64,000 nt of DNA from contig JAHEGN010000012.1 in NCBI GenBank assembly GCA_024645085.1, positions 1-64,000 on the forward strand. The letters run 5' to 3'. Shown piece after piece: positions 36,246 through 44,747 of this stretch. Below the pieces are notes generated by a model. It was not told where the DNA came from. It made no database searches and was given only the letters and a program-made list of their open reading frames with translations. This stretch comes from Rhodobiaceae bacterium (GTDB lineage: Bacteria; Pseudomonadota; Alphaproteobacteria; RS24). How positions within the stretch are numbered: position 1 is the stretch's first letter; the number at the start of each line of letters is the position of its first letter. The position numbers and the translations under genes were made by a program.

Positions 36246-38237
36246 ATGGCGAGTATTCGTAAAATTTTGATTGCCAATCGCGGCGAGATTGCCTGCCGTG
36301 TGATGCGCACGGCCAAACAATTGGGCATACAGACGGTGGCTGTTTATTCACAAGCCGATGCTGGCGCCCCGCATGTGGCAATGGCTGATCAAGCCGTGCT
36401 TATCGGCCCCGGGCCGGTTGGGCAATCTTATCTTGTGGCTGAAAAAATTCTGCAAGCCGCCGCCCAATCAGGGGCTGATGCCATTCACCCAGGCTATGGG
36501 TTTTTGTCAGAGAATGCAGATTTTGCCAAAGCGGTTGAAAAAGCGGGATTGACCTTTATCGGCCCAACCGGCGAGTCGATTGATTTAATGGGCAATAAAG
36601 CCGCCGCCAAACGCCGCATGATTGAAGCCAATGTGCCCTGTGTGCCTGGCTATGAGGGCAAAGATCAATCCGATGAGGTGTTGATTGCTGAGGGCGAAAA
36701 AATTGGTTACCCAATTATGGTCAAAGCCGCCGCTGGCGGCGGTGGCCGTGGCATGCGTTTGGTTGAAAAGTCAGCTGATTTGGCCAATGCCATCACCGCC
36801 GCACGTTCCGAGGCTGAAAACGCTTTTGGCTCCGGTGAGCTGATCTTGGAGAAAGCCATTGTCAAACCGCGCCATGTTGAAGTGCAAGTTTTCGCTGATA
36901 CGCATGGCAATATTGTCCATCTTGGCGAGCGCGATTGCTCGGTGCAGCGGCGCCATCAAAAAGTTATTGAAGAAGCGCCATGTCCGGTGATGACGCCAAC
37001 TTTACGTGACGCCATGGGGGCGGCAGCGGTTGAGGCGGCCAAGTCGATTAATTATCGCGGCGCTGGCACGGTTGAATTTTTGCTTGATGCCAGCGGCGCG
37101 TTTTATTTCCTTGAAATGAACACCCGCCTGCAAGTTGAGCATCCGGTGACCGAAGAAATTACCGGTCTGGATCTGGTGGCTTTGCAAATCAAGGTCGCCG
37201 AGGGCGGCCAATTAGGCATGACGCAAGACGATGTGCGCCTGTCTGGCCACGCCATTGAAGTGCGACTCTATGCCGAAGACCCAAGCAATAATTTCCTACC
37301 GAGCACCGGTCTGGTGTCTTTGTTTTCACAATTGGCCCGCCCCGGTGTGCGCTATGATACGGGCATTGTCAGCGGTCAGGAGATTTCGCCATTTTATGAC
37401 CCGATGATTGCCAAGCTCATCACCTATGGTGACAATCGCGAGGCGGCCCGCAAGCTGATGATTGAAGCCTTGCACGAAACTGCGCTATTTGGCCCGCGCA
37501 CAAATCGCGATTTCCTGATTGCTTGTTTGGAAAATGACAAATTCACCAGTGGTGATTTTTCAACCGCTTTCATTGCCGAAGAATTTGGCGCTGATGGTCA
37601 CAAAGAAGCCGATGTGGAAGGCCGCGATTTGGCGGTTTTAGCGCTGCGCCATTTCCTCTTTGACCAGCAAAATGTGGTGCGCAAATCTCTCGGTATGCCG
37701 GCAGCCCTGCTGAATTTCTCGGCCGCTGACATGCTGCGCACGCCCTATCGGTTGGAAGTCAAAGATACAATTTATGACGTGGTTGTGGCGACACGGGCAG
37801 CCGGTGCCTATCAAATATCAGTTGGCGAAGAGAGCTTTGCCGTCACCGTGCGCAGCACAAGAGACGCGCGGGTTGAAATGATTATTGATGAGCAGACCAT
37901 AGCCAGCCATGCATCTATGGCCGGTGCGACCTTATTCGTCAGCTATTTGGGCCGCAGTTTGACGGCGGTCAATCTACTGGCATTGAATGCCGCCAATAGT
38001 GACGCCAGCGACGGGCGCAGCGTGTTGGCGCCAATGCATGGTCGGGTGATTGATGTCTATGTTGCAGCCGGTGACGACGTGTCCATTGGTGATCGTCTGG
38101 CGACAGTCGAGGCGATGAAAATGCAACATGAAATTCTGGCGCAGATTGATGGAACCGTGCAAGATGTGCTGGTGATCAAAGAGCAACAGGTTGCAGCCGA
38201 TGATTTAATGATAAGCATTGCCGCGGAAGAGGACTAG
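36246..38237 (+). CDS. acyl-CoA carboxylase alpha subunit: biotin carboxylase plus biotin carrier (AtuF-like)
   Basis: A 663-residue subunit. The biotin carboxylase part (1-450) has ILIANRGEIACRVMRTAK, the ATP-grasp glycine loop KAAAGGGGRGMR, and EMNTRLQVEHPVTEEITG. A middle BT-type domain follows. The C-terminal biotinyl domain (about 590-663) has the motif EAMKM with biotin Lys625. It partners AtuC at 33807. It is the only biotin carboxylase in the window and could in principle also serve the transferase-fused carrier at 25144, an open question. It is followed without a gap by a TIGR03084-type gene. Confidence 0.94.
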   Translation: MASIRKILIANRGEIACRVMRTAKQLGIQTVAVYSQADAGAPHVAMADQAVLIGPGPVGQSYLVAEKILQAAAQSGADAIHPGYGFLSENADFAKAVEKAGLTFIGPTGESIDLMGNKAAAKRRMIEANVPCVPGYEGKDQSDEVLIAEGEKIGYPIMVKAAAGGGGRGMRLVEKSADLANAITAARSEAENAFGSGELILEKAIVKPRHVEVQVFADTHGNIVHLGERDCSVQRRHQKVIEEAPCPVMTPTLRDAMGAAAVEAAKSINYRGAGTVEFLLDASGAFYFLEMNTRLQVEHPVTEEITGLDLVALQIKVAEGGQLGMTQDDVRLSGHAIEVRLYAEDPSNNFLPSTGLVSLFSQLARPGVRYDTGIVSGQEISPFYDPMIAKLITYGDNREAARKLMIEALHETALFGPRTNRDFLIACLENDKFTSGDFSTAFIAEEFGADGHKEADVEGRDLAVLALRHFLFDQQNVVRKSLGMPAALLNFSAADMLRTPYRLEVKDTIYDVVVATRAAGAYQISVGEESFAVTVRSTRDARVEMIIDEQTIASHASMAGATLFVSYLGRSLTAVNLLALNAANSDASDGRSVLAPMHGRVIDVYVAAGDDVSIGDRLATVEAMKMQHEILAQIDGTVQDVLVIKEQQVAADDLMISIAAEED

Positions 38238-38238
38238 A

Positions 38239-39039
38239 ATGTTACAAGAAGCGATTGATTTCAAAGAAGAATCTGACGCCCTCTATGGGCTTTTAAGCAC
38301 CCTCGAAGACGCTGATTTTGCTCAGCCTACGCAGTTCAAAGGCTGGACGTTGAACGATGTGCTGGAACATTTGCACATGTGGAATTGGGCGGCCAATGAG
38401 AGCCACGCTGATGAGGCGAATTTTGTCGCCTTTTTGCAAGATGTCATGGGGTCAGCGGCCGATGGCGGCATGAAAGCCTATGAACGCAAATGGATTAATG
38501 GCCTGTCGGGCCGCGCCTTGCTTGAAGCATGGCACACATTCTACACAGATATGTCAGCCCGCTTCACGCAAATTGACCCGAAAAAGCGCCTGAAATGGGC
38601 CGGTCCGGACATGAGCGCGCGCTCGTCTATTTCGGCTCGGTTGATGGAAACATGGGCTCATGGGCAAGAGGTTTTCGATCACCTTGGAGTTGTGCGCCAA
38701 GATGCTGACCGTATTCGCTCAATTGCCGTATTGGGCACCAACACTTTTGGCTGGACTTATGCGACGCGCAAACAAACCCCGCCAGGGCCGATGCCCTATG
38801 TGCGCCTGACGGCGCCATCTGGCGATATTTGGGAGTTTGGCACGCCTTCCGAGGCCGAGCGTGTTGACGGCAATGCCAGCGAATTTTGTCAGGTGGTGAC
38901 CCAAGTGCGCAATATTGCCGACACGCAATTGCAGGTAACCGGCGAGGTGGCGCAGGATTGGATGTCAAAAGCCCAATGTTTCGCCGGCGGGCCAGAAACC
39001 CCACCCGCCCCGGGCACACGTTTTACCAAGAGCCGTTAG
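38239..39039 (+). CDS. TIGR03084 / mycothiol-maleylpyruvate-isomerase-like protein
   Basis: A 266-residue protein of the DinB/MDMPI-like helical-bundle superfamily, with LEDADFAQPTQFKGWTLND (about 24-42). The candidate metal-binding His residues lie in VLEHLHMWNW and in METWAHGQEVFDHLGV. The layout matches TIGR03084, found next to CoA-carboxylase and acyl-CoA genes in actinobacteria and proteobacteria; its reaction is unknown. The ATG at 38239 is chosen because GGAAGAGGA precedes it and it begins one base after the stop of the carboxylase gene. Last gene of the tightly packed run. Confidence 0.82.
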   Translation: MLQEAIDFKEESDALYGLLSTLEDADFAQPTQFKGWTLNDVLEHLHMWNWAANESHADEANFVAFLQDVMGSAADGGMKAYERKWINGLSGRALLEAWHTFYTDMSARFTQIDPKKRLKWAGPDMSARSSISARLMETWAHGQEVFDHLGVVRQDADRIRSIAVLGTNTFGWTYATRKQTPPGPMPYVRLTAPSGDIWEFGTPSEAERVDGNASEFCQVVTQVRNIADTQLQVTGEVAQDWMSKAQCFAGGPETPPAPGTRFTKSR

Positions 39040-39076
39040 CAGCACAAAAATTATTGCCGTTTGGTCGCATGGACAG

Positions 39077-39104
39077 TTGACCTTGATCAATTGTACCCTA
39101 TCTA
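39077..39104 (+). promoter_or_regulatory. putative promoter before the second acyl-CoA dehydrogenase
   Basis: TTGACC (39077-39082) and TATCTA (39099-39104), 16 bases apart, lie in the 110-base gap after the TIGR03084 gene. TGACC recurs inverted as GGTCA at 39107-39111. The match is moderate. Confidence 0.35.
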
Positions 39105-39149
39105 TTGGTCAGGCATATGCAATGCCCCTATCATGCTATGGAGCTTAAA

Positions 39150-40349
39150 ATGAATTTGTCACTGTCATCAGAAGATCTGGCTTTTCAGGCCGATGTGCGC
39201 AGCTGGTTAGAAGAAATTCTGCCAGAAGGGTCGCCCTATCGCGGCTTGAACTTATTTACCCAAAATCGCGAAGACAGCGCATGGTGGCAGAAAAAGCTCA
39301 ACGAGCGCGGCTGGGGCTGTGTTGGTTGGCCTGTTGAATATGGCGGCACTGGCTGGGATGATGCGAAAAAGCAAATTTTCTCGGCTGAATGCGCCCGCGC
39401 CGAAGCGCCGATGCAATCACCATTTGGTGAGACCATGGTCGGGCCAGTGATTTATACTTTCGGCACGCAACAGCAAAAAGACCAGCATTTGGCCGGCATC
39501 CGCGACGGGTCCGTTTTCTGGTGCCAAGGCTATTCAGAGCCCGGCTCGGGGTCAGATTTGGCTTCTTTGCGCACCAGTGCGCTGCGTGATGGCGATGACT
39601 ATATCGTCAATGGCCAGAAAATTTGGACAACACAGGCGCATTTTGCCGACTGGATTTTCTGCCTCGTACGCACCAGCACAGAGGGCAAGCCGCAAGAGGG
39701 CATTTCCTTCCTGCTGATTGACATGAAAACCCCCGGTGTCGAGGTCAAACCAATTTACACCATTGATGGCGAGCACCATTTGAACGAGGTTTATTTTTCC
39801 GATGTGCGAGTGCCGGTTAGTAATTTGGTTGGCGAAGAGAATAAAGGTTGGACTTACGCCAAGTTTCTTTTGATGAACGAGCGCGTTGGCATTGCCGGCA
39901 CCGGTCGCTTGCGCACCGGCTTGGGCAATTTAATGGCCATCCACAATCATCTCAATGAAACCGCCGCTGGCAGCTATGATGGCGACGATGTGGCCCGTAA
40001 ACACGCCGAATTATCTGTCCGTTTGGACGCTTTGGAAGCGCTTGAGTCACGTGCCTTGACGGCCGAAGAGGGGTCGGGCGAGTCGATGATTTTGCCATTG
40101 CCACTGAAACTATTGGGCACGCATTTGCAACAAGATGTGGCCGATTTGGGGGTTGAAATTCTTGGCTATTCAGCCATGCCGCGTTCCGGCTATGGCTTTG
40201 GCGAGAATGACTCCTCAAATGAACCAAATTATCGCGCCAAGGGCCCGGGGCTGACCTCCTTCATGCTGTCTGGCCGTGCTTCCACTATTTATGGCGGCTC
40301 GTCGGAAGTGCAGCGCGGTATTATGTCGAAATTCGTGCTGGGCCTTTAG
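39150..40349 (+). CDS. acyl-CoA dehydrogenase (second copy)
   Basis: A 399-residue flavoenzyme. Blocks: WCQGYSEPGSGSDLASLRTS (124-143), YIVNGQKIWTTQAHFADWIF (151-170) and the end TIYGGSSEVQRGIMSKFVLGL. The IYEGT Glu is again Gly, and E244 in MNERVG is the candidate base. The IYGGSSEVQR end and early-half sequence recall FadE-type enzymes used for sterol side chains and other bulky acyl-CoAs. The ATG at 39150 has GGAG eight bases upstream; a 15-codon in-frame extension is unsupported. A gap with a possible promoter separates it from the carboxylase run, so it may be a separate unit. Confidence 0.92.
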   Translation: MNLSLSSEDLAFQADVRSWLEEILPEGSPYRGLNLFTQNREDSAWWQKKLNERGWGCVGWPVEYGGTGWDDAKKQIFSAECARAEAPMQSPFGETMVGPVIYTFGTQQQKDQHLAGIRDGSVFWCQGYSEPGSGSDLASLRTSALRDGDDYIVNGQKIWTTQAHFADWIFCLVRTSTEGKPQEGISFLLIDMKTPGVEVKPIYTIDGEHHLNEVYFSDVRVPVSNLVGEENKGWTYAKFLLMNERVGIAGTGRLRTGLGNLMAIHNHLNETAAGSYDGDDVARKHAELSVRLDALEALESRALTAEEGSGESMILPLPLKLLGTHLQQDVADLGVEILGYSAMPRSGYGFGENDSSNEPNYRAKGPGLTSFMLSGRASTIYGGSSEVQRGIMSKFVLGL

Positions 40350-40355
40350 AGCGCG

Positions 40356-41141
40356 CTAGCTGAACACGGCAAGGTGCTGCATTGAATCCATAATGCGGCG
40401 GCCTTGCCGGTTCCAGATTTGTATCAATTGCGACGAATAACCATCGCGGATAAAGCGGGTGGCAGAGCGCACCAGCCACCAGCCGTCTTGCGTGCTGATG
40501 TCATCGCTGAGCATATTAACATTCCAATTCATTGAGCTCAGGGCTTGAATTTGCGTCAAACCGGCAAGCGCTGCCGGTGGCGCGTCACCCAATACCATGA
40601 GCGGCAATAGACCCTTGCGGGCGTTTTCGTCTGTATGGCGTGTCCACAATAGCATGTCGGGATTATCCGACCCTGACAACAGATCTGGGCCAGAGACTTT
40701 GCGCCGTTCAAAATTGGTGAGAAACGTTGGCGCCGGTGCCTGCGGCACAATCAACTCGGCGTCTTCGGGGCAGATATCGGGCAGATTAATTGGATAATCC
40801 ATGGTTTTATCCATCGCCCGATTAACCCCAAAGGTGAAATAGCCATAAGTGCCAGCGCCCAGCTCGCTGTCGAGACGTGCTTCAATGGTGACGTTGTTCT
40901 TACCCTGTCGCAATAGCTTATGCGTGACCTGCAAGGGCCCGGCGGCGGGGCCAATAAAATTGACCTGCATGGTGCGCAATGGCGGTAGGTCAGGGTAGTG
41001 GTGTTGAATGGCGGCCAGCAAGAGGGCGCTGGTCATGCCGCCAAAAGCGGTGCGTCCTTGCAGCCAATTACCCGGTAATTCGACGGCATAATTTGGAGCG
41101 GCGGCATAAAACGTCTCTAACAACTCAGAATAAGTATTCAT
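40356..41141 (-). CDS. TesB-like acyl-CoA thioesterase (double hotdog)
   Basis: A 261-residue protein of the thioesterase-like superfamily. ELPGNWLQGRTAFGGMTSAL (about 20-39) starts the first hotdog domain. TMQVNFIGPAAGPLQVTHKLL follows (about 57-77), and the second half contains TQIQALSSMNWNVNMLSDD and WWLVRSATRFIRDGYSSQL. It would hydrolyse acyl-CoA to acid and CoA, which is useful for releasing CoA in a catabolic island. The in-frame start eight codons earlier uses TTG; the ATG at 41141 is preferred. The start lies one base from the end of the GIY-YIG gene. Confidence 0.82.
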   Translation of the reverse strand: MNTYSELLETFYAAAPNYAVELPGNWLQGRTAFGGMTSALLLAAIQHHYPDLPPLRTMQVNFIGPAAGPLQVTHKLLRQGKNNVTIEARLDSELGAGTYGYFTFGVNRAMDKTMDYPINLPDICPEDAELIVPQAPAPTFLTNFERRKVSGPDLLSGSDNPDMLLWTRHTDENARKGLLPLMVLGDAPPAALAGLTQIQALSSMNWNVNMLSDDISTQDGWWLVRSATRFIRDGYSSQLIQIWNRQGRRIMDSMQHLAVFS

Positions 41142-41142
41142 T

Positions 41143-41424
41143 TTACAGTGTCTTCTCTTGCTCAATGTCGCCGGCTAGGGTCAATAAATGCAGGCGTTCG
41201 GTTTTACTTTTCTTCAATTCATATTCGCGCGCCATAGCAGCACCACGGGTTTTGAAAGCCTCGCTATGCACCAAACGCCATTGCCGTCCACGCGTTGATT
41301 TGGCACCTTTCCCGCTATTATGGGCGGCCAGCCGCTGCTGCAAATCAGTCGTCCAGCCGACATAGGATTTGGCTGGTCCGGCGTCACAGCTTTGCAGCAG
41401 ATAGACAAAACAGGGCTTGATGAT
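41143..41424 (-). CDS. GIY-YIG nuclease-fold protein, UPF0213-like, no canonical start
   Basis: About 93 residues fit the UPF0213 GIY-YIG domain: PCFVYLLQSCDAG, SYVGWTTDLQQRLAAHNSGK, GAKSTRGRQWRLVHSE and a basic end. The open frame runs back to a TAA at 41467-41469, yet it contains no ATG, GTG or TTG before the domain begins. The natural start falls at two ATC codons (41424-41419), and no ribosome site precedes them. A GTG at 41447 and an ATG at 41452 are in a different frame. The gene is therefore either started from a rare codon or disabled by a small indel. An internal TTG at 41343 would remove the fold's first strand. Confidence 0.6.
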   Translation of the reverse strand: MIKPCFVYLLQSCDAGPAKSYVGWTTDLQQRLAAHNSGKGAKSTRGRQWRLVHSEAFKTRGAAMAREYELKKSKTERLHLLTLAGDIEQEKTL

Positions 41425-41584
41425 TGGCGGTGCGATTGCGGCCTCACATGGTTGCGATAAACACGCTTAGCTTATAGTGCTTCGGCAATGATTTGTAACC
41501 CCGCAAAGGCTTTCACAATATGCTTTACAGCCTTGGCTAAAGCGGCTAATCACGCAAATTCACTCGGGTTTTATGAGGTTGTTG

Positions 41585-43528
41585 ATGTCCCATACAAACA
41601 CCACGCATTTTGGCGATGATAATATGGCCGCCAAATCGCCGGCTTTGGCGCATGCTGACGCGCAATATGGCGTCTCCCGTTGGGGTGATGGGCTGATTAC
41701 AATTTTGGATAATGGCCATATCGGTCTGTTGCACCCCAATCGTCCAGATGATGTGCCGACTGATTTGATGTCAGTCATTGAAAACCTTGACGCGCGCGGC
41801 ATTGCTGCGCCGATTTTATTGCGCGTGTCAGATTTCATCTCATGGCGCATTGAACAAATCAATGAGGCCTTTCGCGACGCGATATCAGAGCTAGATTATC
41901 GCGGCACTTACCAAGGCGTGTTTCCGGTTAAAGTGAACCAACAAGCGCAGGTGATTGAGCGCATTGTCGCCGAGGGGCGGCAATATGACTTTGGCCTTGA
42001 AGTCGGCTCAAAAGCTGAACTACTCATTGCCTTATCGCATGACACCGGCAGCAAAGCGGCGCTGATTTGCAATGGCGTGAAAGATGAAGAATTTATCTGC
42101 TTGGCGCTGATGTCGCAGCGGCTTGGCTTTAACACATTTATTGTTTTGGAAAGCCCGCGCGAATTAGATTTGGTGCTGCGTGTGTCGCGCGAAATGGATA
42201 TTCGTCCGCAGCTTGGCATCCGAATTAAATTAACTCATGAAGTGAGCGGCAATTGGTCGGCGTCGAGCGGAGACCGGTCGACATTTGGCATGACCATTGC
42301 GCAAGTGATGGACGTGATTGACCAATTGCGCACCGAAGAGTTCCTCGATTGTTTGGTGTTGCAACACAGCCATTTGGGCAGTCAGGTGCCGAATATTATT
42401 GAAATTCGTATGGCCGCGCAGGAAGCCTGTCGGTTTTTTGTCGAATTACGCAAAGAGGGCGCGCCCTTGTCGTTTCTTGATTTGGGCGGCGGTCTTGGCA
42501 TTGACTATACGGGCGAACATCGGGCCACTGAGAACTCGACCAATTACACCTTATCCGAATATTCAGTGAATATTGTTGAAACGGTGAAATATGCCATGGA
42601 CAAGGCCGATATGGCGCATCCGATTATCATCACTGAAAGCGGCCGCGCCTGTGTCGCGCAATCATCCATGCTCTTGTTCAATATTCTTGAAGCGACACAT
42701 TTTGACAGCGCGCAGCCGGTTGAAGCTGAAGACGGCGACCATACGGTTTTACAATCCATGTTGGCGATTGAAGCCTATCTCACGGCTGAGCGTGTGCATG
42801 AGTGCTGGAATGATTTGGTGTTTTACCGCAATGAAATGCGCGCCCTGTTGAAAAGCGGACAGGCCAGCTTGCGCGAAACCGCCAAGGCCGAGCGTGTGCA
42901 TCTTTATTTGATGAACCGAATTAAAGCGCTATTGGCTGAAAACGACTCGATGAATGAAGAAATGGCCGAGGCCATGAAGCAGGCGGCTGATATTTATCAC
43001 GGCAATTTTTCGCTGTTTCAAAGCCTGCCAGATGTTTGGGCGATTGACCAAATTCACCCAATTGCGCCGCTGCATAGATTGGATGAAAAGCCAACCCGCC
43101 ACGCGGTTTTGAGCGACATCACCTGCGATAGCGATGGCAAGATTGATAATTTCGTGCTTGGCAAGGGCCTATCAAAAACCCTGCCGGTTCATGAATTAAA
43201 AGAAGACGAAGATTATTATCTCGGCGTGTTTTTCGTTGGCGCCTATCAAGAGACTTTGGGCGATTTGCACAATCTATTTGGCGACACAAATGTGGTGACC
43301 ATTGAATTGCGCACCGACGGCTCATTTGAGTTGATGCATGAGCAAGAAGGCGACACAATATCTGAAGTGCTGTCTTATGTGGAATATGACCCGCGCCAAA
43401 TGGTCGATGCATTTAAGAAAACCGTTGAAAATGCGGTAAAAACTGGCCGTATTCCGGCGACCGAACGGCGCCAGATGATTTCTGCCTTTAAGGACAGCAT
43501 TAACGGATATACTTATTTCGAACAGTAA
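41585..43528 (+). CDS. speA: biosynthetic arginine decarboxylase
   Basis: A 647-residue PLP enzyme of the alanine-racemase fold that converts arginine to agmatine and CO2. The PLP lysine is K116 in GVFPVKVNQQAQV. Glycine-rich phosphate-binding and substrate motifs include FLDLGGGLGIDYTG. The C-terminal half has HAVLSDITCDSDGKID and the DYYLGVFFVGAYQETLGDLHNLFGDTN block, which is diagnostic for SpeA. The ATG at 41585 has GAGG six bases upstream; an in-frame ATG at 41573 lacks it. First gene of a four-gene polyamine operon. Confidence 0.95.
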   Translation: MSHTNTTHFGDDNMAAKSPALAHADAQYGVSRWGDGLITILDNGHIGLLHPNRPDDVPTDLMSVIENLDARGIAAPILLRVSDFISWRIEQINEAFRDAISELDYRGTYQGVFPVKVNQQAQVIERIVAEGRQYDFGLEVGSKAELLIALSHDTGSKAALICNGVKDEEFICLALMSQRLGFNTFIVLESPRELDLVLRVSREMDIRPQLGIRIKLTHEVSGNWSASSGDRSTFGMTIAQVMDVIDQLRTEEFLDCLVLQHSHLGSQVPNIIEIRMAAQEACRFFVELRKEGAPLSFLDLGGGLGIDYTGEHRATENSTNYTLSEYSVNIVETVKYAMDKADMAHPIIITESGRACVAQSSMLLFNILEATHFDSAQPVEAEDGDHTVLQSMLAIEAYLTAERVHECWNDLVFYRNEMRALLKSGQASLRETAKAERVHLYLMNRIKALLAENDSMNEEMAEAMKQAADIYHGNFSLFQSLPDVWAIDQIHPIAPLHRLDEKPTRHAVLSDITCDSDGKIDNFVLGKGLSKTLPVHELKEDEDYYLGVFFVGAYQETLGDLHNLFGDTNVVTIELRTDGSFELMHEQEGDTISEVLSYVEYDPRQMVDAFKKTVENAVKTGRIPATERRQMISAFKDSINGYTYFEQ

Positions 43529-43539
43529 AAGGGTTAGCC

Positions 43540-44745
43540 ATGGGTAATGTTTTGGTAATTGGCGCTGGCGGTGTGGGGTCAGTCGGCGTGCATAAAATGG
43601 CGATGCTGCCTGAGCGTTTCGAAAATATCACGCTGGCCAGTCGGACGCTAAAAAAATGCGATTTGATTGCCGATAGTGTCGAGGCGCGTTTTGGCAAGCG
43701 CATTCAAACCGCAGAGATTGACGCCGATGACAGCAAAGCCACGGCGGCGCTAATCGAAAAAACCCAGCCTGATCTCGTGGTTAATCTGGCCCTGCCATAT
43801 CAAGATTTGGCGATTATGGATGCCTGTCTAATGGCCGGTGTTGATTATCTCGACACCGCCAATTATGAGCCGCGCGATGAGGCCAAATTCGAATATCACT
43901 GGCAATGGGATTACCAAGACCGTTTCGCCGACGCCGGTTTAATGGCGCTTTTGGGGTCTGGTTTTGACCCCGGCGTCACCAATGTGTTCACCGCCTATAT
44001 TCGCAAACATTTGATTAGCAATATGCAGACCTTGGATATTCTCGATTGCAATGGCGGCGACCATGGTCAGGCTTTTGCGACTAATTTTAATCCAGAAATT
44101 AACATTCGCGAAGTCACCGCACCGGCCCGCCATTGGCACAATGGTGCTTGGGTTGAAACGCCGGCTTTGTCACATAAACAGAGCTTCGACTTTCCCGAAG
44201 TCGGCGCCCGCAATATGTATTTAATGTATCACGAGGAGCTCGAGTCGCTGTCGAAACACTATCCCGAGCTGACCCGTGCGCGGTTTTGGATGACCTTTGG
44301 CGATGCTTATTTGAAACATCTCGAAGTGCTGCAAAATATTGGCATGACGTCGATTGAGCCAGTGCTCTATGAGGGCCGTGAGATTGTGCCTTTGCAATTT
44401 CTCAAAGCCGTGCTGCCAGACCCGGGTGATTTGGGGAAAACCACCCATGGTAAAACCTGCATAGGCAATATTGTTAGCGGCACGCAAGACGGCGCTGAGC
44501 GCCACGTCTATCTGTATAATATTTGCGACCATGAAGCGTGTTTTGCCGAGGTTGGCAGCCAAGCGGTCAGCTATACCACCGGTGTGCCAGCGATGATTGG
44601 CGCGGCGCTGATGCTAGATGGCACATGGCGCCAGCCCGGCGTGTTTAACCTTGAGCAGCTTGATCCGGATCCATTTATGAAAATGCTCAATGAAAATGGC
44701 TTGCCCTGGCAATATGTTGACCTCGACCGACCGCTGGATTTCTAG
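43540..44745 (+). CDS. carboxynorspermidine/carboxyspermidine synthase (saccharopine-dehydrogenase family)
   Basis: A 401-residue NADPH enzyme that condenses a diamine (putrescine or diaminopropane) with aspartate semialdehyde. The Rossmann motif is VLVIGAGGVGSVGVHKMA (4-21). LGSGFDPGVTNVF, NCNGGDHG-type IDCNGGDHGQAFATNFNPE and the PALSHKQSFDFPEVG segment match the LYS1/CASDH family. Context settles the call: it lies between arginine decarboxylase and NspC. An AAGGG ribosome site precedes the ATG, and the NspC gene starts two bases after the stop. With putrescine the product would be carboxyspermidine. Confidence 0.92.
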   Translation: MGNVLVIGAGGVGSVGVHKMAMLPERFENITLASRTLKKCDLIADSVEARFGKRIQTAEIDADDSKATAALIEKTQPDLVVNLALPYQDLAIMDACLMAGVDYLDTANYEPRDEAKFEYHWQWDYQDRFADAGLMALLGSGFDPGVTNVFTAYIRKHLISNMQTLDILDCNGGDHGQAFATNFNPEINIREVTAPARHWHNGAWVETPALSHKQSFDFPEVGARNMYLMYHEELESLSKHYPELTRARFWMTFGDAYLKHLEVLQNIGMTSIEPVLYEGREIVPLQFLKAVLPDPGDLGKTTHGKTCIGNIVSGTQDGAERHVYLYNICDHEACFAEVGSQAVSYTTGVPAMIGAALMLDGTWRQPGVFNLEQLDPDPFMKMLNENGLPWQYVDLDRPLDF

Positions 44746-44747
44746 CC

